Source: Cymbidium sinense (Eukaryota; Streptophyta; Magnoliopsida; Asparagales; Orchidaceae). Taken from it: 64,000 bases of DNA. A program made the position numbers and the translations under genes. The notes under the pieces were generated by a model, which did not search any database, was not told the origin of the DNA, and worked only from the letters and a program-made list of their open reading frames with translations. Location: contig CM038222.1 in the NCBI GenBank assembly GCA_021442155.1, forward strand, positions 58,068,266 to 58,132,265, in the 5' to 3' direction. Positions within the stretch are counted from its first letter, which is position 1, and each line of letters begins with the position of its first letter. Of the stretch, positions 38,801-49,065 are shown piece after piece.

Positions 38801-40255
38801 AAGATTATGAAAACTTGCAATTAGATGTTTCATGCTATATCAATATTAGTTTTGGGCTTCAAAAAATTACTATAATCATTTGAGTGTAATATAAATGCGA
38901 ATGTTAAGATTGATGTGTGGCCAAATTGGGAAGAGCAGATTGAAAAATGATTAGGGTAGCAGAAATGTGATTTGCAAACGCCAACATTTCGCGTTTAAGT
39001 AAAGTAAAATTTGCATTTCAAATACACGTGAAAGCCATTATATGATTGAATTCCAAATCGCGACCCAATACTTAATGTAAAGTGATGTATCCCGTGGGCC
39101 GCGCTTCCGCCCGCCGCCACCGTCAGCCTACCGTCAGCTGGCACCGTGACCTCCGTCGACGTCAAACCTGTTTTACATTACATTTTCATTTCAACCAAAC
39201 AAAAAAAACGATGTTATGAATTGTAAAAGCTCAACCAAACAACTATAAAATAATCTTAATCAATTTCTTTTACACTGCTTTTACATCAGATTCCAAGAAC
39301 TAAACGATTAATACATTGACGATAAGGTCTTGTAACATATATAGGAATTTTGGGTATGCACTTTAGTGGGTAGAAGATATATCAAAGACATGGAGATGGG
39401 AAAACAAAATAATGATCATTGATCACTGTTTTGTGATGTTGTTAAGATTAAACTCTTTTACCTAGAGTGTCTAGAATCACTAGAATATCTGAAATAAACA
39501 GTTGATCTGTTATTTTTAGGTGATAGGCATGCATTTTATGAATCCTCCTCCTGTGATGAAGCTGATCGAGATAGTGAGGGGAGCTGATACATCTGAAGAA
39601 GTCTTCTCAAAAACTAAAGCTTTGGCGGAAAGGTAGCCACTGAACCCTGTAATCCTGCTTCATTATGTTAGATCAACCTGAAGCGGACCTTTAATTCATT
39701 TTGCTTTCACTGCATAAATAATATCCAGTCCTTTGTACTAGCTTGCAATCACATTTCTTCGAATTGATCCCTGAATTTTGTCTTAAATCAAATTCAATAC
39801 ATATGAAACCCACCATCCTGACCAAATTGGTCAGATGTCCCTTGATTTTTGCCTAGACTATAATATAATTCTTTCATCTTTCTAGATTTGGCAAAACTGT
39901 TATATGCTCAAACGACTACCCAGGCTTCATCGTGAACCGGATCTTGATGCCGATGATCAACGAGGCATTTTACGCGCTATACACCGGCGTAGCGGCGAAG
40001 GAGGACATCGACACGGGGATGAAGTTGGGAACAAACCATCCAATGGGTCCTCTTGAGCTTGCAGACTTCATTGGGCTGGATGTGTGTCTCTCAATAATGA
40101 AGGTTCTTCACCAAGGGCTAGGAGACAGCAAGTACATCCCATGCCCTCTTCTTGTTCAGTATGTCGACGCTGGCCGGCTGGGAAGAAAGAAGGGGATTGG
40201 GGTCTATTCTTATGAGAAAGAACCAGTAAGAGCTAAACCAGTATCTTCTCTCTGA
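32821..40255 (+). CDS. HBD: 3-hydroxybutyryl-CoA dehydrogenase (3-hydroxyacyl-CoA dehydrogenase family), four exons
   Basis: Exons are 32,821-33,009, 38,174-38,395, 39,520-39,632 and 39,886-40,255. All introns are GT-AG and the frame closes to 297 residues, close to the usual 280-300. The enzyme oxidises L-3-hydroxybutyryl-CoA to acetoacetyl-CoA with NAD(P). Exon 1 carries the Rossmann loop [13 protein letters not shown] (about residues 8-20). Exon 2 has [17 protein letters not shown] and the SNTSSIS segment. Exon 3 has the catalytic-His block [12 protein letters not shown]. Exon 4 has [16 protein letters not shown] and [18 protein letters not shown] chose the ATG at 32,821 because homology starts right after it; an in-frame ATG at 32,779 would add 14 residues. 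The protein ends in SSL, which could act as a weak peroxisomal signal (inference). Exon 1 is far more GC-rich than the rest. A possible poly(A) signal AATAAA lies at 40,267. No exon is damaged. Confidence 0.93.
33010..34980. other. Intron 1 of the dehydrogenase gene, first part
   Basis: This is non-coding. Between about 33,710 and 34,560 short words such as 'atagctcgaca' recur (for example 33,910, 34,027 and 34,335), suggesting an old repeat of unknown type. Open frames at 34,008-34,247 and 34,578-34,796 have no recognisable product. Confidence 0.4.
34985..36325 (+). mobile_element. Pair of about 400-bp direct repeats, TRIM-like LTR remnant in intron 1
   Basis: About 34,985-35,390 and 35,930-36,325 are diverged direct repeats. 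Both contain ATAGAAGATGAAAAG-like, CAAATCA..CTTTATGTATTCAAA-like, TATAAATAC and ATATATTGAGTTGATGTTG-like words in the same order, about 940-985 bases apart. The interval between them (about 540 bases) has no coding sequence. The TATAAATAC word in each repeat would suit an LTR promoter. A short non-autonomous LTR element (TRIM-like) explains this best. I could not see clean ends or a primer binding site. Confidence 0.45.
37431..37870 (+). mobile_element. hAT-like MITE A in intron 1
   Basis: The left end GGGGCCGTTTGGTTGG is typical of plant non-autonomous hAT-like elements. The next 150 bases, with TAAGTTGTTTGGTTGAAAT-like and TGTTTGGTAAAT words, match the reverse complement of the element in intron 2. 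The right end is diffuse near the 'gaccgaacac' word at about 37,850. It is non-coding. Confidence 0.5.
38950..39306 (-). mobile_element. hAT-like MITE B in intron 2
   Basis: On the minus strand this begins near 39,306 and contains TATAGTTGTTTGGTTGAGC and TTTGTTTGGTTGAAATG, in the same order as MITE A. Its middle (39,090-39,165) is a GC-rich block unlike the surrounding intron. It lies between exons 2 and 3 of the dehydrogenase gene, opposite in orientation to MITE A. The ends are approximate. Confidence 0.45.
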
Positions 40256-40441
40256 GACTGCAAACAAATAAAATGATATGAATGTGATGATTCTGGACCT
40301 GTTTGTAGGTAAACATGCTAATAAGGTAGCTCAACATGTTATATCAAGTGATCAGGATGTTCTTGATGAGGACTACTGGAGATTTATATGCCTTAGACCA
40401 TAAATTTTTTTTTTTAACATGTGTTTAGCAGGTGCTACTTT

Positions 40442-40636
40442 TATGATTCTGTTATTTTTTTTTTTTTTGCAATGGGTATCCACCTAAGGGTGGGATGTTA
40501 TCGACTAATCCCACGTATACCACATTCATCACACCTGTGATCCCCACTTACTTTACCCAGATATGGGTCACTTGAGAGAGGTAACTGATCAGTGGTGGTA
40601 CTCACAACTCTAAGAGAGGGTATGATTCTGTTATTT
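40442..40636 (-). mobile_element. SINE with 16-bp target-site duplications
   Basis: The 16-mer TATGATTCTGTTATTT is present at 40,442-40,457 and again, identical, at 40,621-40,636. Between them are 163 bases that begin (plus strand) with a run of 11 T and end without one. Read on the minus strand, this is a short sequence ending in a poly(A) tail, as left by retroposition. The minus strand contains GTGGGATTAGTCG close to the tail, a word common at the 3' part of plant SINEs. Boxes A and B of a tRNA-derived promoter are not clear. The element sits about 190 bases downstream of the dehydrogenase stop codon. Confidence 0.8.
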
Positions 40637-40910
40637 GATAAAAATTTGATGTTTGGATTTTATTTATTTATTTTGTTTTGGCTTTGAACAGAAAATACCT
40701 CTGATATTCTTCATTTTTTTTTCTTTTCTGTGCTTTACATTATTGTGGATTAATTTTTGTCACTTTGTAGAATATAAATGCAAGACTTTATTGTATTTAT
40801 TATATAATTAAGCGAGTCAAAGTAGGTTAAGGATGCCTTACTATGCGAGTTTAACATGCACATTAAATATTGGTTATTTAATTTCTTTTTAAAAATTTAT
40901 ATATTAATTT

Positions 40911-41095
40911 TACAACAATAACAACCAAAAGCCTTTATCCCATTATGTGGGGTCGGCTACATGAATCATTCTTTTTCATTGTGTTCTATTATGTGTCAAA
41001 TTCTCATTTAATTCAAGTATACTAAGGTCATTTTTTATACATCTTAATCAAGTCTTTTTAGGTCTATCTCTATCTTTTTTAACGCAAGGTAAATT
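40911..41095 (+). repeat. Dispersed plant repeat with GGGGTCGGCTACATGAATC motif
   Basis: The segment starts with a CAACAATAACAACCAAAAGCC-like run and contains CCCATTATGTGGGGTCGGCT followed by ACATGAATC. I recognise this as a widespread, SINE-like dispersed repeat in plant genomes. The ends are uncertain and no target duplication was found. Confidence 0.5.
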
Positions 41096-41242
41096 TAATA
41101 AATCTATTCTTCTAATTGGGTCATTTTTTATACACCAAATTTATTTTTTAATTAATTTTATTTATATTTTAATTTAAATAAACATATTTTGATATTTTAA
41201 ATTGTGTAAAGCTAAGTGGTGGTCAGAGTTGACACTTGAGAG

Positions 41243-41505
41243 TAGGGGTATAAATGAGTCGAGTTTTGACTTAATCGAGTTAAGTTTATTTAAACCATGT
41301 CTCTACTCGAACTCTCAAGCTCGTTTCAAAAGCTCGATAAATTATCAATCGATAATGTGATACAATAATCAGTTATGTAAAAAATGGGATAAAGCATAGC
41401 TAAATGAAATAAAACTTGAGCTCGAAAATTTATCGAGCTTATTTTTGAGTTCGAGCTCATGGCTCGATAAGCTTAGCTCGCGAGCCAGTTTGACTCACAT
41501 CCCTA
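41243..41505. mobile_element. MITE with TAGGG..TGAGTC inverted termini and internal AGCTCGA repeats
   Basis: The left end TAGGGGTATAAATGAGTC and the right end GACTCACATCCCTA are imperfect inverted repeats. The interior is rich in GAGCTCGA and its complement, so the whole element can fold on itself. The flanking octamers CTTGAGAG and CCTGAGGG agree at 6 of 8 positions, which would suit an old hAT-type duplication. It is non-coding and about 263 bases long. Confidence 0.65.
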
Positions 41506-41970
41506 CCTGAGGGTGACGATGGGTGGTGAGTAGTAGCAGTTAATGACGGATGATGCTCATTAATAATGATAGTTATATTTTAAAATACTCTGAATATTTT
41601 AAAAATAAGAATATATTTAAACAGACAAATTTAAAAATAAAAATAAAAACTGATATGACTCAAAATAGTAAAAAGACAAATCTTGATAAAACCGAGCAAT
41701 GATTTTCAGTCAATACCGAAGATCAATACTAAATATCATGGAATCTTTTTATCAATTAAATCTCAAAACATCAAATATGGAGTGTTTATACAAATCGAAG
41801 GTCTCGACGATGGATCTAACAGCCTAAGATCTAATTGACTTCATTTGGGCATCCAAATGCTCAAAATACATCAAATGATCAAGGATTCATCGTATCGACG
41901 ATGCAGACGCTTTACATGAATTTGAATACCTCCTCCTCCTATATAATAACCTTCATTCCTCAAAAAAGTG
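41506..41970. other. AT-rich interval, nothing recognised
   Basis: I see no gene, RNA or clear element ends. Confidence 0.35.
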
Positions 41971-41974
41971 AAGG

Positions 41975-42245
41975 AAGATGAAGAGATCAAACAAGAAGAG
42001 GAACCGCTCGACGGTAACCACCACCGCCAAATCCTTGTAATCTCAAGAAAAAGAGGGAGTCAAGAAGAAGAGGAAGAGTAAGGAAGAAGAAGAGTCCAAG
42101 AAAGGAAGGAAAGAGTCAAGAAGAAGAAAGAGTGAGGAGGAAGAGCAAGATCCTCCAAGAAGATCGCAAAGCAAGATCAGACTTGCTGCCATCAACCATC
42201 GCCACCGCCAGTCGTCACCACTGTAAGATTTAGATCCACCATCGA
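41975..42245 (+). repeat. Purine-rich (AGAAGA) tract
   Basis: The plus strand is a nearly uninterrupted run of A and G from about 42,043 to 42,165, with GAAGAAGAG-type words. It is preceded by a small frame ending at about 42,041 and followed by a CCACCGCCA-like pyrimidine stretch. The Ser/Leu-rich minus-strand frame (42,043-42,249) is simply the complement of the tract. No gene is evident. Confidence 0.5.
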
Positions 42246-42249
42246 ACAA

Positions 42250-43165
42250 ATTAACTGATCATCGTTACGCTTGTTCTTTCTCTCATATGCAATTAGAATC
42301 CGTTATCGGGAAGATTTTGTACTCAAACGATACATAGGAAGCTTTTTTGAGCTGTATTTTTCCCTTTTGAGGTTTTACGTAAAATTGATGTCTTTTGTTA
42401 TTTAATTCTTTTTCTACAATTAAAGTGAACTTTCACTTTTACTGATTTTCTAGCACGCAACAAAAACAAAGCCAAAAAATGGTCCCAAACAATCTTTTAG
42501 AAAGTAAAATAACATATCAGATTAACAGCCCAATATTCATATTTAAATAAACAAAATTCAAGAAATTTTTTAAATTTCTAATGTATTGATGAATAAATGC
42601 CAATACTACTATGCTAGTTATTTATTATTTATTATTTAATAAATAACTCACTTAATCATTTAAGAAATAACTCACAAATTGGCAGTAGATGATTCAGTTT
42701 TATTTTTTTGAAATTTAAAATTATTAGAACTGATTTTGAGTAACTTTTTATGAGTTTTGGTTAATAAGGCTCAATTAAACTATAATGTAGCTTGATTTTG
42801 ATAAAATAAAATAAATTAATAAATATATTTCATTATATTTTAATATTTGCATTATATCTTAGCTCATTCTGATATAGATAGAAATAAATAAATAAATGTC
42901 AAACTTAAATAGAGTTTACTTTCAATTTGCACAATACATTTACTTTAAGATTGTTTAATATTTATACTTCATAGAAGTTAATTCTTTTGTTGAATTAAAA
43001 ATAATAATAATTACAATTAATTCGTACCTAATAAAAATTGAAAAATCAAAATATATTTTTATGGTTATTATTATTACTATTATTTTTGAAAGTGAATAAC
43101 TTTAGTTGATATTATTTAGATTATTTAACCACTTGACAAGATGTTTAATTATATTTGAAAAAAAA
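42250..43165. other. AT-rich interval, nothing recognised
   Basis: This is low-complexity A/T sequence with no open frame, RNA gene or repeat terminus that I can support. Confidence 0.35.
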
Positions 43166-43167
43166 AG

Positions 43168-43379
43168 GAAGATTTACATACATACGACACAATTCTTATG
43201 CATTTATATATATAATATCTAAAATTAGATATTTTTTTATTTAACACTTTCCTGTACTTAAAAATATGTATTCCATTTTTTAAAAATAAGTGATGATAAT
43301 ATTTTTTATATATATAAATTAAAGTTTATATGTTAGATATGTAAATACATAAGAATTGGGTGGTATGTATGTAAATCCT
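43168..43379. mobile_element. Complete copy of local MITE family (GATTTACATACATA termini)
   Basis: The left terminus GAAGATTTACATACATA and the complement of the right terminus, GAGGATTTACATACATA, agree at 16 of 17 bases. The 212-base body is very AT-rich and non-coding, with an internal CACAATTCTTATG near the left end and ATAAGAATTG near the right end that are themselves inverted. Related copies or halves lie at 32,590, 43,416, 44,726, 50,041, 50,544, 52,270 and 63,929. Confidence 0.75.
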
Positions 43380-43415
43380 CAAAATTAATTTTAATTATTA
43401 TCTTAATTACTTTTA

Positions 43416-44725
43416 GGAAAGTTTATATACATAGCACACAGGGGCGGATCCAAAAATTATTATCAGATGGGGCACAATATGATAAAAAAAAAATACACTT
43501 TTATATAAAATATAAATAAATTATTTGTTATTTTATGTAAATATTTTTATTAATCATAATTAAAAATAACTAAACATATTATGAAGTCAATCTGTACTTA
43601 ATCTTTTTGATTGCAGGATTTAAGTTAGATTTAACTTAAATCCAACCAAACTGTATTTTTCAGACAAGCTAAGACTGCTTGATACAGTATTTTCTCAATT
43701 TTTTCGTTTTATAAAACATAATTTTTTTTAGAGATTTGCTTAGTAAACCAATTTTTAAAAAGCACGATCTGAAAAACTTAGTTTAAATACAATTTCGAAA
43801 TACTATTTTGTAATTTTGTTTTGAGTAAAGCCTACTTTTTGTTCTTACAAAATATCATAATTAACCCTCTTGCTCTCACTGTTACTTCTCCCACTTTAGA
43901 CTCCTCGAGCAATTTTTTTTGTCTTTATCTCAACAGCTACTCACCTTGTCTTCTTAAATAATAAATTTTGGGCAAAAATGTTTTGAAATATTTATTTAAT
44001 ATATCTAATGACATGAATAAATTATTTATTTATTTTTTAAAATTATGAATGTCAAAAATATAAATTTAATGAATTGTAATATATTTTGAAAATATATATA
44101 GCATAATAGACTTAAGATATTAAGTAATAATTTATTAAATACTTATAAATTAAGTTGATGGATTTTTTTTCGTAACATAAAACATGCAAAATATTTCAAA
44201 ATTATTCGTCTTTTAATTTAGAATGTTAATATTATTTATCTACATAAATAAAATAATTTTAGTTTTAATTATAATAAGTATGTATTAATTTCATTTTTTT
44301 TTCGAACAATATTTTTAACTTTATCTACCTAAAATTTAAAATTCCATTTTCTATAAAAACTAGTTTTAAAATTGATTGTTTTTAAAAGAGGCTTTGTGTA
44401 ATCCTCTAAACCCACTTCTAGTCTCTAGATTTACGGGATTTGGACAAGTAGAAGCATGTGAAGGAGGGTGGGAGGAAAGACGCGAGTTACCATCACCACG
44501 TCTCCCTTCTCTATTTCAGAAAGCAACGGAATAGAAGGGGTAGAAAGGTGAGGGTTTTGAACACAAAATCTTGTCAATTTTACTTACATTAAAATATATT
44601 TTATGGATTTTAATATAATGGGATAATTCCAGTGCCCCCACACTGCATCTGCCGTGATAGCACATAATTCTTATACATTTACATTTCTAACACCTAAACT
44701 TTGATATTTATAAAAATAATAATAA
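43416..44725. mobile_element. MITE copy split in two by a hAT insertion
   Basis: The left piece 43,416-43,438 (GTTTATATACATAGCACA) continues, after removal of the inserted element, at 44,657-44,725 (TAATTCTTATACATTTACAT and onward). Together they read like the left half of the MITE family described at 43,168. The right half is missing and is replaced by the next MITE copy at 44,726. Confidence 0.65.
43431..44664. mobile_element. Non-autonomous hAT element with 8-bp target duplication
   Basis: The octamer ATAGCACA stands at 43,431-43,438 and again at 44,657-44,664. Between them is a 1,218-base element (43,439-44,656) whose ends, CAGGGGCGGATCCA and the complement CACGGCAGATGCA, are imperfect inverted repeats. 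An 8-bp duplication with CAGNGGCGGA-like termini is the hAT superfamily signature. There is no transposase-like reading frame inside, so mobility would depend on an outside enzyme. It inserted into a MITE copy. Confidence 0.8.
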
Positions 44726-44934
44726 GAATATTTATATACATATCACACAATTCTTATGTATTTACATATTTAATACTTAAAATTAAATATTTATTTATCT
44801 AATATATTTCTATGCTTAAAAAAATATATTTCATTTTTAAAATATAAGTAATGAATATATTTTTAATGTGATATTGAAGATGTGGATGTCATGTATATTA
44901 TATAAGAATTATATATAATATATGTAAAATCCTC
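44726..44934. mobile_element. Second, more diverged MITE copy (ATTTATATACATA termini)
   Basis: The left end GAATATTTATATACATA and the right end TATATGTAAAATCCTC are degraded versions of the family's terminal repeats, and the AT-rich body is collinear with the copy at 43,168. It abuts the split copy, giving a nest of three insertions within 1.8 kb. Confidence 0.6.
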
Positions 44935-45124
44935 AAATAAATTTTAATTATTATCTTAATTTATTTTATTATAAATTAGTGAAGAGTAAATCAGTTGAAA
45001 ACCAACCAAACTTCAGCAACTCCACTAACTAATGTTCATTGAATAAATTACTAAGAGTTGGAAACCTCACAACTTGGCATGTGGAGAAAGAAATCATAAA
45101 TAGAGAAAGAGTTGCAGAGGCATC

Positions 45125-45773
45125 ATGTCTCTTGCTCTTGCTCTGAGCAAAGGAAGGAACTTCACCCACCTTCAACACCCACTCCAATTTCTGGGGCCTA
45201 CCATTGCCATAAGTAAGCAGATTTTTAGGAACCCAAATTCAAATTCTTAAAAAAAGAATTTTTCTCATTTTAGATAGTTCAGATTTTAGAGATATATCTA
45301 TGGTAGGTACTGTGGATTTGAGGTTCTTCTCTGGCTTTTTCTACTTCTTCTCGTGTCTTTTCCTGAAATGCTACTTTCTCCCTCCATTAAGCACCTTTCA
45401 AAAAGGACACAGAGCATACTCCAAAGCTGCACTCTTTCTTCTCCACTTCAGGCCACCATAAAAGTAAAAGTAGCATTAAAGTGCATCTGTCCAAATGTAA
45501 ATCAAACTACCTTTTTGCCTTTCTCATACAATATTTAACATTTATTTAAATCACAGGTTGCAAGGGGAGCTTTATAACTTCCTTTAATGGCGGTTTTGTG
45601 TTGGGTCCAGGGGAAACTCTTCCTTCATTCACAAGTTCTCGATATCTTTTTTTCGATGGCCAAGATGAGAGCTCGTCTCCGAGATATGAGTTTCTCACGT
45701 TCGCCAACTTTGACCACCTCTTAAATCCCAATCCCCATGCAATAAAGAACTTATCTTTATCAGGGTTTTGATG
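45125..45773 (+). CDS. Possible small two-exon reading frame upstream of the receptor gene
   Basis: An ATG at 45,125 opens 29 codons (MSLALALSKGRNFTHLQHPL and onward, basic, no acidic residues) up to a donor-like A|GTAAGC at 45,213. A plausible acceptor TCACAG ends at 45,556. Joining there keeps a frame open for another 71 codons to a TGA at 45,771-45,773, 60 bases before the receptor ATG. It may be a short protein of about 100 residues with a presequence-like N-terminus, a spliced leader with an upstream ORF for the receptor, or chance. I recognise no family. Confidence 0.2.
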
Positions 45774-45832
45774 TCATAAAACTCATCTTTGCGTTCATTT
45801 TTCGCTGTTTTGATCCGAACTTCGTTGTTCCC

Positions 45833-48800
45833 ATGGATTTCTCTTCTCCGTTCTTCATGAAATGGGCACTCTTGGCTTGCGTAGTACCCTTCTCCTGCAT
45901 TTGTTATGGAGCTTCTGTGTCTCCCTGCCACTCCGGCGACCTTGCAGCTCTCCGGAACTTCGCCGGAACCCTAACCAACGGCTCCATTCTTCTCTCCTGG
46001 ACCCTCGACGAAGCCTGCTGCCTGTGGGATGGTGTATTCTGTTCTCAGGATTCAGATGCACCATCCAGTTTCGGCAGAGTAACCCTTCTTCTTCTCCCAA
46101 ATCGCGGTCTCGAAGGTTCCGTATCTCCTTCCCTCTCCAGTCTTGACGAGCTCCATTCTCTCGACCTATCAAGCAATCTGCTTTCTGGTAGAATCCCGCC
46201 AGAGCTCGCCGTCCTCCGCCGGCTCAAGTATCTTGACCTCAGCTACAATGCTCTGTCCGGATCTGTAGCCGCCGTCTCCGCCATTAACACTATTCAATCA
46301 CTGAATCTCTCTTCCAATTCCTTCGATGGCTCACTTGCTGATCTTGGCGCTCATATGACCAATCTCATACATCTCAACATCAGCAACAATTCATTCTATG
46401 GCTCTGTTAGTCCCAACATCTGCATTGGGTCAAATTTGATTCAGATTGTTGATTTTTCAATGAATTCCTTCTCCGGCGAACTTGATGGAAACATTTTTAC
46501 TAATTGCAGTGCTTCACTGGAGGAATTGAATTTGGGTTCGAATTCTCTTACAGGTAGCCTCCCCGACTCGCTCTTCGATTTGGTTTCATTGCAAGTTCTG
46601 TGTCTTTCATTCAATAATTTCTCTGGCCGTTTGAGTGAGAGATTAAACAAGCTCCCGGGACTTAGGAGATTGATTATTTCTGGCAATAGATTTTCCGGTG
46701 AACTCCCCGATGTGTTTGGAAATCTATCAATGCTTGAACAACTCATTGCCGATTCAAATTTGTTCCCCGGAAAGCTTCCCGGATCTATTGGAGCCTGTTT
46801 GAAGCTTAAAGCCTTGGATCTGAGAAACAATTCTTTAAGTGGGAGAATTAATATCGATTTCTCTGCCATGGCTTTGCTTATTACCCTTGATCTCGCAAGC
46901 AACAATCTTGAGGGCGATCTTCCATCCAGCCTCTCAAATTGCCGACAGCTTCGAATACTCAGCTTTGCTAAGAACAGATTATCTGGTGAGATTCCTAAGG
47001 AGTATGCGAAGCTCACTTCTCTCTCCTTTGCATCACTTTCCAACAACAGCTTGCAAAATATTTCAGGAGCATTGACAGTGCTCCAAAGTTGCAAGAATCT
47101 GTCTACTCTGGTTCTCACCAAGAATTTTCATGGCGAAGAGATGCCAGAATTATCTGATGGTTTCAGGAATCTGTCGATTCTAGCGCTCGGAAACTGCGCT
47201 CTTTCTGGCAAGATGCCATTGTGGTTGATGAACTGCATTAACCTGCAGGTCCTTGATTTGTCCTGGAACTACTTGAGTGGATCAATTCCTCCATGGATTG
47301 GGCAGTTTGATAGATTGGTCTACTTGGACATCTCAAACAATTCATTAAGTGGAGAAATTCCAAAGAGCTTGGCAGAGCTGAAGAGCCTCAGACTCATTCA
47401 TGCCTCAACAAATACAAGCTTGATGTGTGAGCCACTGTATGTGAAGCACAATCGAAGTGTCGGCGGCTTGCAGTATAATCAAATATCTGGTTTTCCACCA
47501 GCTATATACTTGAACGATAATGGAATAAATGGTACAATATGGCCTGAATTTGGGCAACTGAAAGCTCTTCATGTGCTAGATTTGAGCAACAATCGTATCA
47601 CTGGGACTATCCCTGAAACCATTTCGAATATGAAGAACTTGGAAGTGTTAGATCTCTCTTTCAACGCTCTCAATGGTACCATTCCTTCTTCTCTGAACAA
47701 GCTCACATTCTTGTCTAAGTTTAGCGTGGCGCATAACAATTTGCATGGAGAAATACCAACTGGAGGCCAATTCTTCAGCTTCTCAAACTCGAGCTTTGAG
47801 GGCAATCCAGGACTGTGTAGAGCTTCTGATCCTTGTAATGAGAGCTCGATGAGCGCGGGACTAACTCGAGAACTCCCTTTAGGTATTGGTGGCAGGATAG
47901 GAAAGAGCAGTATACTTGGAATAATTATCAGTGTTGCGGTTGGGATTGCAGTGCTCTTGGGTGTTATATTGCTCAATATATCTGGTAAGGAGGTCGGCGA
48001 TGAGGTGGAGGTTGAAGATGAAGTGGAAGAAAGATCAAGGAGATCATTTGACCCAAGTTCGAAGTTGGTGTTATTTTTTCCGAGTTCAGACAGTAAGGAT
48101 CTAACTGTTAATGATCTTCTGAGAGCTACAAATAACTTTGACGAGGAAAACATAATTGGCTGTGGTGGTTTTGGGCTTGTGTACAAGGCTTACCTTCCTG
48201 ATGGAACCAAAGCTGCAGTCAAGAAGCTTACAGGTGATTGTGGGCAGATAGAACGCGAATTTCGCGCGGAGGTGGAAGCTCTATCAAGAGCCCAACACAA
48301 GAATCTTGTATCCTTGAAAGGGTATTGCAGGTAAGGGCATATAAACAAACTGAGTTCAAGAAAAATCAAGTGTTATTCAACAAAGCATCAAGCTTTTTTA
48401 ACAGTCCTAACTGCAGGTATGGCGATGAGGATCGGCTGCTCATATACTCTTTCATGGAGAATGGAAGCTTAGACTACTGGCTTCATGAGAGAATGGATGG
48501 AGCCTCTCTTCTCCAATGGAGGACAAGGCTGAAGATTGCTCAGGGATCAGCAGGAGGATTGGAATACTTGCACAAAGTCTGTGAGCCTAACATCATCCAC
48601 AGAGATGTGAAATCAAGCAACATTCTCCTCGACGAAAGATTTGAAGCTCATTTAGCTGATTTTGGCCTCTCGAGACTCATGCGTCCCTATGACACTCATG
48701 TAACGACTGAGCTCGTCGGCACTTTGGGTTATATTCCTCCAGAATACAGCCAGACTTTGATGGCTACTCTTAAAGGTGATGTCTTCAGCTTTGGAGTGGT

Positions 48801-49065
48801 GATGTTGGAGCTTCTCACAGGTAGACGGCCAGTGGATGTTTGTCAGGGAAAAGGTTGCAGGAATTTAGTTTCATGGGTGGTTCAGATGAAGCTGGAGGGG
48901 AAGGAGGAGAAGGTATTTGATGAGGTTATATGGAGAAAGGAAGATGAGAAGGAGATGATGATGGTTCTTGATGTTGCTTGCAGGTGCGTTTCTGCTGATC
49001 CAAAGCGAAGACCTTCAATCGATCAAGTAGTTTTATTACTCGATAGAGTTGGAATTGATTCATGA
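45833..49065 (+). CDS. PSKR2: PSKR2-like phytosulfokine receptor, LRR receptor kinase, two exons
   Basis: Exons 45,833-48,330 and 48,417-49,065 join in phase 2 to give 1048 residues. The domains are a signal peptide (about 1-27), the LRR N-cap (CHSGDL to CCLWDGVFC) and about 20 LxxLxLxxNxLxGxIP repeats. Before the last repeats comes the island region with RSVGGLQYNQISGFPPAIYL, the family's peptide-binding insertion. A Cys pair and a membrane span (about 693-717) follow, then an acidic juxtamembrane stretch and a Ser/Thr kinase. The kinase has the glycine loop IGCGGFGLVYKA (about 773), Lys797, HRD at 894-896, DFG at 914-916 and GTLGYIPPEYSQ, so it appears active. Family knowledge: these receptors bind the sulfated pentapeptide phytosulfokine at the plasma membrane with SERK co-receptors and promote growth. 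SFMENGSLDYWLHER and the GRRPVDVC..KGCRNLVSWV segment point to PSKR2 rather than PSY1R. Without splicing, a TAA follows at once after codon 833. Confidence 0.9.
48331..48416 (+). other. 86-bp intron in the receptor kinase domain
   Basis: It has the donor GTAAGG and the acceptor CTGCAG. The octamer TGCAGGTA occurs across both boundaries (48,327-48,334 and 48,413-48,420). The reading frame requires its removal: the first exon frame hits TAA at 48,332-48,334, and the downstream frame restores GYCR-YGDEDRLLIYSFMEN exactly where the family is conserved. A second in-frame acceptor (TTAACAG ending at 48,404) would add four residues. Confidence 0.85.

Noticed and set aside
40458..40620. tRNA gene
   Set aside because: There is no cloverleaf or clear A and B boxes; target duplications and an oligo(A) tail point to a SINE.
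32730..42300. Dehydrogenase as bacterial contamination
   Set aside because: The protein family is shared with bacteria, but three GT-AG introns at in-frame positions and transposons within them show it is a plant nuclear gene.
46441..48186. Long minus-strand open frames (226 and 205 codons) opposite the receptor gene
   Set aside because: They are shadows of the leucine-rich-repeat coding strand and have no features of their own.
48238..49065. Separate kinase gene starting at 48,238
   Set aside because: The first part is translated in the wrong frame through the end of exon 1 and the intron; the kinase part is exon 2 of the receptor.
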